DNA of 43,303 nucleotides from Mucilaginibacter xinganensis (GCA_026225055.1 JAMFSA010000021.1:1-43303), one strand, 5' to 3'. Shown: positions 17,372 to 25,396, counted from the first letter of the stretch. Made by a program: numbers and translations. Notes: generated from the letters alone by a model not told the origin.

Positions 17372-18496
17372 ATGCAAACACAAACAATAGAACAACCAAC
17401 AAATACAACTGATTTTTTACCCCTGAACGGTACTGATTATGTTGAATTTTATGTGGGTAACGCCAAACAGGCTGCCCATTACTATAAAACCGCTTTCGGT
17501 TTCCAGGATCTGGCTTATGCCGGGCCGGAAACAGGCGTACGCGACAGGGCATCATATGTTTTGCAACAAGGTAAAATACGTATGGTGTTAACAACCCCGC
17601 TGCACTCTGATCACCCCATTGCGGAGCATATTAAAAAACATGGCGATGGTGTAAAGGTACTTGCGCTTTGGGTTGATGATGCTTATGATGCGTTTAAGCA
17701 AACTACCCAGCGTGGTGCCGAAGCTTATCAACAGCCACAAACATTCAGCGATGAATTTGGCGAAGTGCGTACCAGCGGCATTAAATTGTATGGCGAAACC
17801 GTGCATTTGTTCATCGAACGTAAAAATTATAAAGGCCTGTTTTTACCCGGTTATAAAGAACATAAATCTGTTTACAACCCAACAGATACAGGCTTATTAT
17901 ATGTTGACCATTGCGTAGGCAATGTGGGCTGGCACCAAATGAACCATTGGGTTGATTTTTATGCCGATACCATGGGTTTCAGGAACATCCTCACCTTTGA
18001 TGATAAAATGATCTCAACCGAATACTCGGCCCTGATGAGCAAGGTGATGAGCAACGGAAATGGCTATGTAAAGTTCCCGATAAATGAGCCCGCTGAGGGT
18101 AAAAAGAAATCGCAGATAGAGGAATACCTGGAATTTTACGAGGGCGAAGGCGTGCAGCACATGGCTTTAGCTACGCATGATATTGTAAAAACTGTAACTG
18201 AATTGCAGAGCCGTGGTGTGGAGTTTTTAACTGTGCCTACCTCGTATTATGATGAACTTACCGATCGTGTGGGCCACATTGATGAGGACCTGGAACCATT
18301 AAAACAACTGGGCATATTAGTCGACCGTGATGACGAAGGTTATTTACTACAGATCTTCACCAAACCGGTTGAGGACAGGCCTACTTTATTCTTCGAGATC
18401 ATTCAGCGTAAGGGTGCAAAATCATTCGGTGCAGGTAATTTTAAGGCTTTGTTTGAAGCTATTGAGCGAGAGCAGGACTTGAGAGGGAACTTATAG
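17372..18496 (+). CDS. hppD: 4-Hydroxyphenylpyruvate dioxygenase
   Basis: This Fe(II)-dependent enzyme converts 4-hydroxyphenylpyruvate to homogentisate, feeding the hmgA product immediately upstream. The 374-residue protein has two vicinal-oxygen-chelate domains. The metal ligands are His180 (YVDHCVGNV), His263 (GVQHMALATHDI) and Glu342 (FFEIIQRKG). The C-terminal KGAKSFGAGNFKALFEAIE is the conserved active-site lid helix. The start follows a short run of ATTCACTA octamers (17336-17363). A clear terminator follows the stop, closing the hmgA-hpd unit. Confidence 0.97.
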   Translation: MQTQTIEQPTNTTDFLPLNGTDYVEFYVGNAKQAAHYYKTAFGFQDLAYAGPETGVRDRASYVLQQGKIRMVLTTPLHSDHPIAEHIKKHGDGVKVLALWVDDAYDAFKQTTQRGAEAYQQPQTFSDEFGEVRTSGIKLYGETVHLFIERKNYKGLFLPGYKEHKSVYNPTDTGLLYVDHCVGNVGWHQMNHWVDFYADTMGFRNILTFDDKMISTEYSALMSKVMSNGNGYVKFPINEPAEGKKKSQIEEYLEFYEGEGVQHMALATHDIVKTVTELQSRGVEFLTVPTSYYDELTDRVGHIDEDLEPLKQLGILVDRDDEGYLLQIFTKPVEDRPTLFFEIIQRKGAKSFGAGNFKALFEAIEREQDLRGNL

Positions 18497-18526
18497 CCCC
18501 TATCTTCCCTGAAGAGAATTTATTTG

Positions 18527-18551
18527 AAGCCGGGTTATGCCCGGCTTTTTT
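18527..18551 (+). terminator. Intrinsic terminator after hpd
   Basis: AAGCCGGG / CCCGGCTT forms a perfect 8-bp stem with a 5-base loop followed by six Ts. Confidence 0.88.
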
Positions 18552-18614
18552 GTTTTTATGATCCGAAATATAGAAACATAAATCCAAAATCGAATTTCCG
18601 AAACCCCAAATTAA

Positions 18615-19361
18615 CTATATCCCCAGCACCTGTTTCAGCTTCACATACCCTGTTTTACTTACCGGTATTTTAGCGCCGGATTTGAGGATGGCGAGGTGAC
18701 TGTCCTTTTCATAAGGATCGATACGGGTTATTTGCTGTATGGCAACCATGTAGGAGCGGTGCACACGCACAAAATAGCGTGAGTCGAGGGTTTGCTCGAA
18801 GAAATTCATGGTTTTGTTTTTAAGGTACGAGCCTTCCTGGGTGAAAACGCTTACATAGTCATCATCGGCCTGCAGGTATATTACGTCCGATACCGGGATG
18901 ATCTTTACTTTGGTGCCTGTTTTTACCACGATACGTTCGTGCTGGGCGGGCGATTGCGAAACGGCTTCCAGCAGTTCTTCGGTTTGCTTGTTTTGTTTTG
19001 GGGCTGGTACCTGTGCCAGGTATTTTTCAACGGCTTTATTAAAACGGTCCTTACTGAAGGGTTTTAACAGGTAATCAACGGCATGGGCCTCAAATGCTTT
19101 TATAGCATATTCATCAAACGCGGTGGTGAATATAACTGATGGTTGGTTTTCTACCAGTTCCAGCATTTCAAAGCCGTTTATCTTGGGCATCTGCACATCG
19201 AGGAAGATCAGGTCGGGTTGATACTGATGGATGGCTTTCAGCCCCTCAAAGCCGTCATTGCATTCCTGCATAACTTCTATCTGATCCTTAAAAGCTTGTA
19301 AATATTCAAGTACAACCATTCTTGCCAATGGCTCGTCGTCAATAACTAAGGCGCGTTTCAT
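18615..19361 (-). CDS. LytTR-family response regulator
   Basis: This cytoplasmic transcription regulator is phosphorylated by the kinase encoded just before it. The 248-residue protein has an N-terminal receiver domain (residues 1-120) with the acidic pair DDEP near 8, the phosphoacceptor Asp in LIFLDVQMPKINGFEML near 55, and the conserved Lys in LLKPFSKDRF near 100. A linker leads to a C-terminal LytTR DNA-binding domain (about 140-245, VIYLQADDDYVSVFTQEGSY and FVRVHRSYMVAIQQI). Its ATG overlaps the kinase stop by 4 bases, so the two are translationally coupled. It is the last gene of the five-gene operon. Confidence 0.96.
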   Translation of the reverse strand: MKRALVIDDEPLARMVVLEYLQAFKDQIEVMQECNDGFEGLKAIHQYQPDLIFLDVQMPKINGFEMLELVENQPSVIFTTAFDEYAIKAFEAHAVDYLLKPFSKDRFNKAVEKYLAQVPAPKQNKQTEELLEAVSQSPAQHERIVVKTGTKVKIIPVSDVIYLQADDDYVSVFTQEGSYLKNKTMNFFEQTLDSRYFVRVHRSYMVAIQQITRIDPYEKDSHLAILKSGAKIPVSKTGYVKLKQVLGI

Positions 19362-20389
19362 AGCTGCGGAATTTTTATAATGGTTGTAAATATATTATCA
19401 TTTTGGTGGGTTTCCATCAGGTCGTTACGGGCAAATAGCAAATAAAGCCTGCGTTGTACACCGCGCAGGCCAAATCCGGTGCCTTTTGGTCGTGAGGTTT
19501 GCGGATCGTAAGGGTTTTGCACCATTATCACCAGGTTATTGCCCTCAATTTCGCCGCGGATGCTGACGGTTACCTTTTCGGTAGTATCATACAAGCCGAA
19601 TTTAATGGCGTTCTCTACAATGGGCTGTAATAACATGGATGGCAGCAGGCCCTCGCCGCAATGTTTGTCGCAACTGATCTCCGTATCCAAGCGGTGACCG
19701 AAACGAACCTTTTCAATATCTAAATAAAGATTTAAATGCTGCAGCTCATCATTCAGCGGGACTAACAACTGGTCGTCTTTCTTTAACGTTCCACGTAAAA
19801 AATCGGATAACTGGTGGATCATCTTACGCGCTTCATCGGGCTTAAAACCTATCAGCGCATTAATGGAATTAAGGCTGTTGAACAAAAAGTGCGGCTGCAA
19901 TTGCTGGCGAAGATTATACAGCTCGGCATCGCGGGCCAGTTTTTCTGCTTCCGATTTACGTTTTTCGGTTTGTTTATGGTCCTGCTGCGAATACCACAGC
20001 ATGCTGATCATCGCCATCCAGCCTATTGCCAAAAAATCGGTAAAAAAACGAATGGTTAATGATTGCGACAAAAAATGCATATAAACCGTGCTGATGCTCA
20101 GGTAGGGGATGATCCACCTGCAACCCGCGGTGCAAATGCCGGCCAGCGACAGGCACCACATCAGTAAATTTATATAGCTGCCTTTGCCCGGTTGGTAATA
20201 GCGCAGGTTGTTGTTGATGAGCCAGCAGGCGGCGGCCAATAATATCGAACTTACAATACCATCAGTTAAGGCTATGTACCATATAAAACCAAAATCATGC
20301 ACAACGTAGGCAACCAGCGCTGTCCACGCCAGGCCGCAGGCTACCAGTAAGCCGTATAACCGTGATGATGATATTGATAGTAATGCCAA
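19358..20389 (-). CDS. LytS/YehU-type sensor histidine kinase
   Basis: This inner-membrane sensor kinase is 343 residues. About four hydrophobic segments span residues 8-28, 36-56, 70-90 and 110-130 with no large extracytoplasmic loop. A cytoplasmic linker coiled coil follows (HKQTEKRKSEAEKLARDAEL). The His_kinase domain has the phosphoacceptor in LRQQLQPHFLFNSLNSINAL near 165-183. The ATPase part has LLQPIVENAIKFGLY near 250 and a degenerate glycine box GTGFGLRGVQRRL near 305. This is the histidine kinase type that pairs with LytTR regulators. The lack of a sensory domain suggests it senses through its membrane helices or a partner. The LiaF-like proteins upstream are candidates. Confidence 0.94.
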   Translation of the reverse strand: MALLSISSSRLYGLLVACGLAWTALVAYVVHDFGFIWYIALTDGIVSSILLAAACWLINNNLRYYQPGKGSYINLLMWCLSLAGICTAGCRWIIPYLSISTVYMHFLSQSLTIRFFTDFLAIGWMAMISMLWYSQQDHKQTEKRKSEAEKLARDAELYNLRQQLQPHFLFNSLNSINALIGFKPDEARKMIHQLSDFLRGTLKKDDQLLVPLNDELQHLNLYLDIEKVRFGHRLDTEISCDKHCGEGLLPSMLLQPIVENAIKFGLYDTTEKVTVSIRGEIEGNNLVIMVQNPYDPQTSRPKGTGFGLRGVQRRLYLLFARNDLMETHQNDNIFTTIIKIPQL

Positions 20390-20406
20390 AACTTATGGTA
20401 TTGGGG

Positions 20407-20745
20407 TTAATTAATTTTCATTCCTAAAAGGGCCGATTTATGGTGGGCCCATGCTATATACAGATCGGCATCCTGCGTTTCATGTATGTTGTAATACAGT
20501 TCGGTGCCGTCTTTAAGTTCGCCAAGCTGGTTAAGTTCGGCTACATCAATAAACTGCCATTGTACGGTTTGTTTATTGTTGTTTAAAAAGCTATCCTGGT
20601 TTGCCTGCCCTATACGACTGGCTTTTTCAAAGGCTGTATACTCGTTATCGGCATTTATCAGCCTTAATTGTTCATCAAATTGCGCATGATGGCTGCCATC
20701 TCCGCTGATCACCCTGAAAACTAATTTTGCTATGTACCAATTCAT
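20407..20745 (-). CDS. DUF4288 domain-containing protein
   Basis: This small 112-residue cytoplasmic protein begins MNWYIAKLVFRVISGDGSHH, characteristic of DUF4288, a family without known function. The C-terminal half contains WQFIDVAELNQLGELKDGTE and YYNIHETQDAD. It lies within the LiaF-like/LytTR operon, 17 bases before the kinase start and 23 bases after the preceding LiaF-like gene, so cotranscription is very likely. Its presence in the operon could mean a regulatory role, but that is inference only. Confidence 0.78.
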   Translation of the reverse strand: MNWYIAKLVFRVISGDGSHHAQFDEQLRLINADNEYTAFEKASRIGQANQDSFLNNNKQTVQWQFIDVAELNQLGELKDGTELYYNIHETQDADLYIAWAHHKSALLGMKIN

Positions 20746-20768
20746 CGGTCAAACTAATTTTTATTTAA

Positions 20769-21650
20769 TTAATAGCTGCGTACATCAACGCCTGCAAAAA
20801 TCGAAACGCCTTTTATTACCAGTACCTTACTGCCATCGGCTCCGGTTGATTTTATCCTTTTATCGTCGACACTGCCAAACACGGCTGCCATATCCGATAC
20901 TACCTGCCAGTTTGAGGGTACAATGATCTTGGTGCCGCCAAATATCTGGGTGATATCAATCACTACACGGCCCTGGATGTCGGCTTGGGTGAAATCAAGT
21001 TCGGCACCGCCAAAAATGTTCACTATTTCGCCGCCCTTAAAGTTTTTTGAAAGGATGGTTTTGTTAACCCCGCCAAAAACTGACACAGTATCCAGGTAAT
21101 CATCACCCTTTAAAAACGCGCTTTTATAGCCGCCTGTGGGTGGAATGTTTGTTGAACCCGTATTCGGAGCGGATTCTGTTCCTGTCACTGACGGATCCTG
21201 TGGTGCATCAACCGGTGTTGCCGGGGTAATTGGTTCAAAAGGATTATCATTGCGATACTGGTATTTGTTCCATTTATCTTCCCATTTCTTTTTGCCCCAG
21301 TTGCCATAATCCCCGGGATGGTTGCGCCTTACGATGAGCCAGATACCGAATACGATGATGGCAAGCGGCCATATAGCGGCGTGGACATTATAATCGGGGA
21401 GGGCATCATCCAGTAAGAAAACACACCCGATAAGCAGCATAATTAACCAGGCTGAATTACGGAAGTTACTTTTAGCACCGATGAATATTCCCCATATAAT
21501 AAGCCACATGGGCCACCTGAACAACCAGTGCGGGAAGAAGAAGAAGTCGAGTTGCTGAAACAGGAAAATAATACCTATCCCCAGCAAAATAAGCCCGGCA
21601 AATACTTTGCCTTTGCCGGGGGTTTTTGGATATTCTATGTTGTCACTCAT
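20769..21650 (-). CDS. LiaF-like membrane protein with beta-repeat C-terminus
   Basis: The protein is 293 residues. The N-terminal ~115 residues hold four short helices in the LiaI/LiaF-type transmembrane pattern (GLILLGIGIIFLFQQLDFFF, then WPMWLIIWGIFIGAKSNF, then a third and fourth). A Pro/Thr-rich linker (about 145-185) follows. The C-terminal ~110 residues carry repeated FGG motifs (VFGGVNKTI, IFGGAELDF, IFGGTKIIV, VFGSVDD, IFAGVDV), the beta-roll typical of LiaF C-terminal domains. In Firmicutes LiaF inhibits the LiaS kinase. Here the partner would be a LytS-type kinase two genes downstream, so a similar brake is a reasonable inference. Its N-terminus is paralogous to the protein encoded just before it. 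Confidence 0.85.
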   Translation of the reverse strand: MSDNIEYPKTPGKGKVFAGLILLGIGIIFLFQQLDFFFFPHWLFRWPMWLIIWGIFIGAKSNFRNSAWLIMLLIGCVFLLDDALPDYNVHAAIWPLAIIVFGIWLIVRRNHPGDYGNWGKKKWEDKWNKYQYRNDNPFEPITPATPVDAPQDPSVTGTESAPNTGSTNIPPTGGYKSAFLKGDDYLDTVSVFGGVNKTILSKNFKGGEIVNIFGGAELDFTQADIQGRVVIDITQIFGGTKIIVPSNWQVVSDMAAVFGSVDDKRIKSTGADGSKVLVIKGVSIFAGVDVRSY

Positions 21651-21662
21651 GATATTTCTTTA

Positions 21663-22058
21663 TTAAATGTTGTTAATGTTGCCTGTAGTGCTGTCATTGC
21701 GTTTTTCCCAATGTGCGCCATTCCAGCGTTGGTCGTGCCTCATGATCTGGTGTACGCCAAAAGCTATCAGCAACAATGGCCAAATGGTGCCTGCACCTAA
21801 AGCCGGTATAATATTAGGCAATAAAAATATAACACCAAGCATAACGTAAATAATCCAGTTGGTTTTTTTGAAATTATGTTTGGCGCCCACATATAAGCCG
21901 AAGATAATTAATATTAACGGCCAGCTAAACAGCCAATGTGGAAATAAAAAGAAACCGATATGTTTAAACAACAGGGCGAGGCCAATTACCAGGAAGATCA
22001 TGCCTGTTGTAGTTTTTGCATTATGTGCGGGTTGCGGATTATTTATTTGATTTTCCAT
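21663..22058 (-). CDS. LiaF-type transmembrane protein (DUF5668-like), short paralogue
   Basis: This 131-residue membrane protein is the first gene of the operon. Its segments (GMIFLVIGLALLFKHIGFFL, PHWLFSWPLILIIFGLYVGA, WIIYVMLGVIFLLPNIIPA, IWPLLLIAFGVHQIM) align closely with the N-terminal membrane half of the next protein, including the shared HWLF-WP and NF--W motifs. It lacks the FGG beta-repeat domain. It probably arose by duplication and may form a hetero-oligomer with its paralogue. A -7 box lies just upstream. The family assignment is from pattern and paralogy. Confidence 0.82.
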   Translation of the reverse strand: MENQINNPQPAHNAKTTTGMIFLVIGLALLFKHIGFFLFPHWLFSWPLILIIFGLYVGAKHNFKKTNWIIYVMLGVIFLLPNIIPALGAGTIWPLLLIAFGVHQIMRHDQRWNGAHWEKRNDSTTGNINNI

Positions 22059-22083
22059 GACGTTACTAATTTTAAATCTTAAC

Positions 22084-22091
22084 CAAATGTA
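22084..22091 (-). promoter_or_regulatory. -7 box for the LiaF-like/LytTR operon
   Basis: On the minus strand TACATTTG matches TAnnTTTG exactly, 26 bases before the ATG of the first gene. No -33 TTTG at 17-23 bases was found, which could suggest activator dependence, perhaps on the operon's own LytTR regulator. Confidence 0.45.
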
Positions 22092-22244
22092 CAGCGCATA
22101 ACAGGGCCACCCTATGCAATATTGGTGGTATGAATAAAGATGTCGGTGAGTTGGGAAAAATAGTCGGTGAAAAATTAGCGGTGGGATTTACCCGGCGAAA
22201 TATTATGATGGACGATAGGGAATTATTCTTTCCCAAAAGCCGCT

Positions 22245-22327
22245 GTTATTTCGAACGATAGTGAGAAATCTTTTGCGCGTGTTAGATTTGCAGCACCAGA
22301 TTTCTCCTCGTTCCTCGTCGAAATGAC
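22245..22327. repeat. REP-like palindrome, GTCATTTCGA family
   Basis: The left arm GTTATTTCGAACGATAGTGA, followed by GAAATCT, is imperfectly complementary to the right arm AGATTTCTCCTCGTTCCTCG, followed by TCGAAATGAC. It lies between the divergent ends of the LiaF-like operon and higA. Confidence 0.65.
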
Positions 22328-22358
22328 ATTAAAATAATATCCCTAAGGATACTTATTT

Positions 22359-22718
22359 TTACTTGCCACTAAAAAATACTTCAGGAGGGATTCCAAAGCG
22401 GGTGTTTAGACCTTTTGCCATGTCTAAAGTTAAATTACGTTTCCCGCTCAATATGGCAGATACATGGCCTTCAGAGCCTATATAGGGAATCAGGTCTTTG
22501 TTTTTTAACCCGGCTTCTTTCATTTTAAACTTTATAGCTTCGATAGGATCCGGAACAGGGATGGTGTAATGCTTATCCTCATAGTCTTTTACTAAAAGTA
22601 AGAGAATCTCCAGTTCATCAAAATCCGAGTGGCCCGGTTCAGCATCAAAAATCTCTATAGTTCTTTCAATAGCAGTATTATAGTCAGCTTCAGTCTTTAA
22701 TATTTTATATGCTTTCAT
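22359..22718 (-). CDS. higA: HigA-type antitoxin (HTH)
   Basis: The protein is 119 residues with a Cro/C1-type helix-turn-helix in the C-terminal half (LKNKDLIPYIGSEGHVSAIL, then SGKRNLTLDMAKGLNTRFGI). The N-terminal part (KTEADYNTAIERTIEIFDAE) is typical of the antitoxin that follows HigB-family toxins in Bacteroidota. It should neutralise HigB and repress the operon. It follows the toxin gene by 17 bases, in the toxin-first order normal for higBA. The likely operator is the perfect palindrome before higB. Confidence 0.9.
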   Translation of the reverse strand: MKAYKILKTEADYNTAIERTIEIFDAEPGHSDFDELEILLLLVKDYEDKHYTIPVPDPIEAIKFKMKEAGLKNKDLIPYIGSEGHVSAILSGKRNLTLDMAKGLNTRFGIPPEVFFSGK

Positions 22719-22735
22719 TATGATTCCCTTTCTGT

Positions 22736-23047
22736 TTAATTACGCCTGAATGCAATAATTTTTGCGTCTATTTTATCGTATTCCTTATGAGTGCCAAACC
22801 AAAGAATAAAAGCCGCTTTTGCTTTAAAATTGATCTTTATTATCAGCCTGAAATCATTACCCTTTATATTGAAAATTACCCGATTGTCACCAACCAAACT
22901 TGCAGAGCCGTAGGTTGACTTTAATTCATTAAAATTGTTAAAATCGAATCGTTTAAATTCATGATACCATTCTTCCAACGCTATTTTTGCAGTGGGATAT
23001 TCAGCCATATATTTCAACAAAGTTGGCCGGGTAATGATATTGATCAT
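22736..23047 (-). CDS. higB: HigB-family mRNA interferase toxin
   Basis: The protein is 103 residues of the HigB/RelE-like fold, cleaving mRNA on the ribosome. Diagnostic segments are LKYMAEYPTAKIALEEWYHE near residue 12-31, NRVIFNIKGNDFRLIIKIN near 55 and FILWFGTHKEYDKID near 80, with the basic and aromatic residues of the active site at the C-terminal end. The ATG lies only six bases after a -7 box embedded in a perfect 20-bp inverted repeat, so the transcript is predicted to be leaderless. Both genes appear intact, so the system is probably functional. Confidence 0.92.
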   Translation of the reverse strand: MINIITRPTLLKYMAEYPTAKIALEEWYHEFKRFDFNNFNELKSTYGSASLVGDNRVIFNIKGNDFRLIIKINFKAKAAFILWFGTHKEYDKIDAKIIAFRRN

Positions 23048-23052
23048 AATAC

Positions 23053-23097
23053 CAAAAATAACAAAAACTTTGCAAAATGCAAAGTTTTTGTTATTTT
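23053..23097 (-). promoter_or_regulatory. higBA promoter inside a perfect palindromic operator
   Basis: AAAATAACAAAAACTTTGCA (23055-23074) is repeated exactly in inverted form at 23078-23097 with three bases between. On the minus strand TTTG (23083-23080), a 19-base spacer and TATTTTTG (23060-23053) form a consensus Bacteroidota promoter lying within the palindrome. Binding of HigA there would block polymerase. The same hairpin could also terminate aguA transcripts arriving from upstream. Confidence 0.75.
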
Positions 23098-23116
23098 ATG
23101 ATTTAAGAAGGTAAAA

Positions 23117-24151
23117 CTAAACCGCAGGTTCCTGCTGGCTTAAGCAGTGGAAACTACCCAATCCCCAGATAATATCGGTGGAATCAATGCCTACAACTTT
23201 ACGGTCGGGGAAGCATTGCTGTAATATTTCAAGCGCTATGGCATCTTTATCACAGCGGTAAGTAGGTACTACCACAGCCGCGTTGCCGATGTAAAAGTTA
23301 GCGTAAGAGGCTGGCAGGCGCTGATCGTCATAAATAACAGGGTCGGGCATGGGCAGCTCGATTATGTTGAGCGGTTTGCCATTCAGCAGGCGCATGGTTT
23401 TAAGGGTTTCCAGGTTTTCCTGTAAAATGTGGTAGTTCTCGTCTTCAGGGTTTTCCTCCACAACGGTTACCACGGTATCTTCGTTTACAAAGCGGGTGAT
23501 GTCATCAATATGGCCGTCGGTATCGTCGCCGATAATACCATCGCCCAGCCATAACACCTGTTCAACACCGTAGTAATTTATCAGGTATTCTTCTATCTGT
23601 TCTTTGGTTAACTCGGGGTTGCGGTTTTCGTTCAGCAGGCAAGCTGTAGTAGTTAACACAGTACCCGCGCCATTAAAATCAACCGATCCGCCCTCCATCA
23701 CAATATCCGGATGGTAAACCGGCAAACCGAAATGTTCAGCTATTTTGGTTGGGATAACATCATCCAGGTCGAACGGTGGATATTTACCACCCCAGGCGTT
23801 ATACCCCCAGTCGACGATCACCTTTTCCTTAGTATCGCTATTGATTAAAAACGCAGGTCCGTGATCGCGGCACCAGGCATCATTGGTAGGGAATAAGAAA
23901 AATTCAACTTTAGTCAGGTCAACACCAGCAGTCAGCAATTGCTCTTTTGCAAAAGCAGTCATCTGCTCATCAACCACATTGATGCGTACCAGTTCGCCTT
24001 CGGTTAAAACCTTAACAAACTCAGCGTATTTGCTGTATATCATGCCGATCTTCCCTGGCCATGATGCCTCTTTATGCGGCCAGCTCAGCCAGGTAGTAGT
24101 ATGTGGTGCCCATTCGGCGGGGAATGAAAAGCCTTTTGGTGGTGTAATCAT
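23117..24151 (-). CDS. aguA: Agmatine deiminase
   Basis: It hydrolyses agmatine to N-carbamoylputrescine and ammonia, in the cytoplasm. The 344-residue protein belongs to the peptidyl-arginine-deiminase/agmatine deiminase fold. It starts FSFPAEWAPHTTTWLSWPHK. Other motifs are the Asp/His-rich WCRDHGPAFLI near 92, MEGGSVDFNGAGTVLTT near 150, and DDTDGHIDDITRFV near 218. The nucleophile is Cys336 in LGSFHCLSQQEP. AguB, which uses its product, is encoded immediately upstream on the same strand. The 163-base gap contains a REP-like palindrome. The higBA promoter palindrome starts 20 bases after its stop. Confidence 0.95.
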   Translation of the reverse strand: MITPPKGFSFPAEWAPHTTTWLSWPHKEASWPGKIGMIYSKYAEFVKVLTEGELVRINVVDEQMTAFAKEQLLTAGVDLTKVEFFLFPTNDAWCRDHGPAFLINSDTKEKVIVDWGYNAWGGKYPPFDLDDVIPTKIAEHFGLPVYHPDIVMEGGSVDFNGAGTVLTTTACLLNENRNPELTKEQIEEYLINYYGVEQVLWLGDGIIGDDTDGHIDDITRFVNEDTVVTVVEENPEDENYHILQENLETLKTMRLLNGKPLNIIELPMPDPVIYDDQRLPASYANFYIGNAAVVVPTYRCDKDAIALEILQQCFPDRKVVGIDSTDIIWGLGSFHCLSQQEPAV

Positions 24152-24192
24152 GGTTAGTATTTATCAATATGTTTTATTCTCAATTCTCCGAG

Positions 24193-24303
24193 CGTCATTG
24201 CGAGGTACGAAGCAATCTCTACGCAGGCAGATCGACTATTGTAAGTTTTAGACTTTCCTCTTCTCTGTATAGTATAGAGATTGCTTCGTTCCTCGCAATG
24301 ACG
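24193..24303. repeat. Complete REP-like palindrome, CGTCATTGCGAGG family
   Basis: Arms of 28 bases (24193-24220 and 24276-24303) are complementary at 27 positions and enclose a 55-base centre. It lies between aguB and aguA and could form a very stable RNA hairpin that adjusts their relative expression. One arm also occurs alone at 1172-1199. Confidence 0.85.
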
Positions 24304-24314
24304 GTTATACAGAA

Positions 24315-25184
24315 CTAATCTCCGTCTATCAATCGTTTTGTTATCGGCTGATAAGAATCAATCCTCCTATCCCTCAAAAACGGCCAGTGGCTTCTATAAT
24401 AATCGGATTTATTCAGGTCCAGATCCTGTACAATGATCTCTTCTTCGGTATGTGATGCCTGGTATAATATCCTGCCGAACGGATTGGAAACGAATGATCC
24501 GCCCCAGAAATCAACTCCTGCTTCATGGCCTGAACGGTTAACACTTACTACGTGTACGCCATTTGCAATGGCATGCGAGCGTTGTATGGTTTGCCATGCG
24601 TTGTACTGCTCGGTATTGGTAGCTTCGTCCTGGGTGGTTGCCCAGCCTATGGCGGTTGGGTAAAATAATATTTCGGCACCCATTAACGCGGTAATGCGGG
24701 CAGCTTCGGGGTACCATTGGTCCCAGCAGATGAGCACACCTATTGTGGCAAATTTGGTTTTGAAAACTTTATAGCCCAAATCGCCAGGGGTGAAGTAGAA
24801 TTTCTCGTAAAAGCCCGGATCATCCGGGATGTGCATTTTGCGGTATTTGCCTAAGTAGGTGCCATCAGCATCTAAAACAGCAGTGGTGTTGTGGTAAACG
24901 CCCATCGCGCGTTTTTCAAACAGCGAGGCAATAATTACAACGCCCAGTTCGGCAGCAACGGCTGATATAGCATCAGTTGATGGGCCGGGAATAGCTTCGG
25001 CTAACTTAAAGTTGTCGTAATTCTCCTCATCGCAAAAATAAAGAGAGGTAAACAGCTCCTGCAGGCAAATGATCTGCGCGCCTTGTTTGGCCGCTTCCCT
25101 TACCTTGGCAATGGCCTTATCTAAATTCTGTTGTTTGTCGGCAGTGCAGCTCATTTGCACCAGGCCTACTTTTACATTACTCAT
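24315..25184 (-). CDS. aguB: N-carbamoylputrescine amidohydrolase
   Basis: This nitrilase-superfamily enzyme converts N-carbamoylputrescine to putrescine, CO2 and ammonia, completing the route begun by AguA. The 289-residue protein has the catalytic triad Glu43 (LQELFTSLYF), Lys116 (YRKMHIPDDPGFYEKFYF) and Cys153 (GVLICWDQWYPEAARI). The bulk length and the sequence around the Cys fit the plant and bacterial AguB group. It is encoded first, then aguA after a REP-like palindrome. A consensus -7 box lies 21 bases upstream of its ATG. Confidence 0.96.
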   Translation of the reverse strand: MSNVKVGLVQMSCTADKQQNLDKAIAKVREAAKQGAQIICLQELFTSLYFCDEENYDNFKLAEAIPGPSTDAISAVAAELGVVIIASLFEKRAMGVYHNTTAVLDADGTYLGKYRKMHIPDDPGFYEKFYFTPGDLGYKVFKTKFATIGVLICWDQWYPEAARITALMGAEILFYPTAIGWATTQDEATNTEQYNAWQTIQRSHAIANGVHVVSVNRSGHEAGVDFWGGSFVSNPFGRILYQASHTEEEIIVQDLDLNKSDYYRSHWPFLRDRRIDSYQPITKRLIDGD

Positions 25185-25204
25185 ATACCGCTTTAAAATT
25201 TCTG

Positions 25205-25212
25205 CAAAAATA
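25205..25212 (-). promoter_or_regulatory. -7 box for aguB
   Basis: On the minus strand TATTTTTG matches TAnnTTTG exactly, 20 bases before the first base of the aguB ATG. Confidence 0.5.
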
Positions 25213-25333
25213 ATATTTTAAAGTTAGGCGTATGTTAAAAAACAAAAAGGTTATGCTATGCTGACATTCGCCGTATATGTTAATTGTTTAGAAATTGTTG
25301 ATAACATATTTCATCATATTATAAATAAAAAAA

Positions 25334-25341
25334 TATATTTG
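25334..25341 (+). promoter_or_regulatory. -7 box for the prolyl oligopeptidase gene
   Basis: TATATTTG matches TAnnTTTG exactly, 56 bases before the ATG. Confidence 0.5.
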
Positions 25342-25396
25342 AATTATCACATAGTCAGTCAATTAACTCATCGGTCGCTTTATTATTTCTTGTAAA

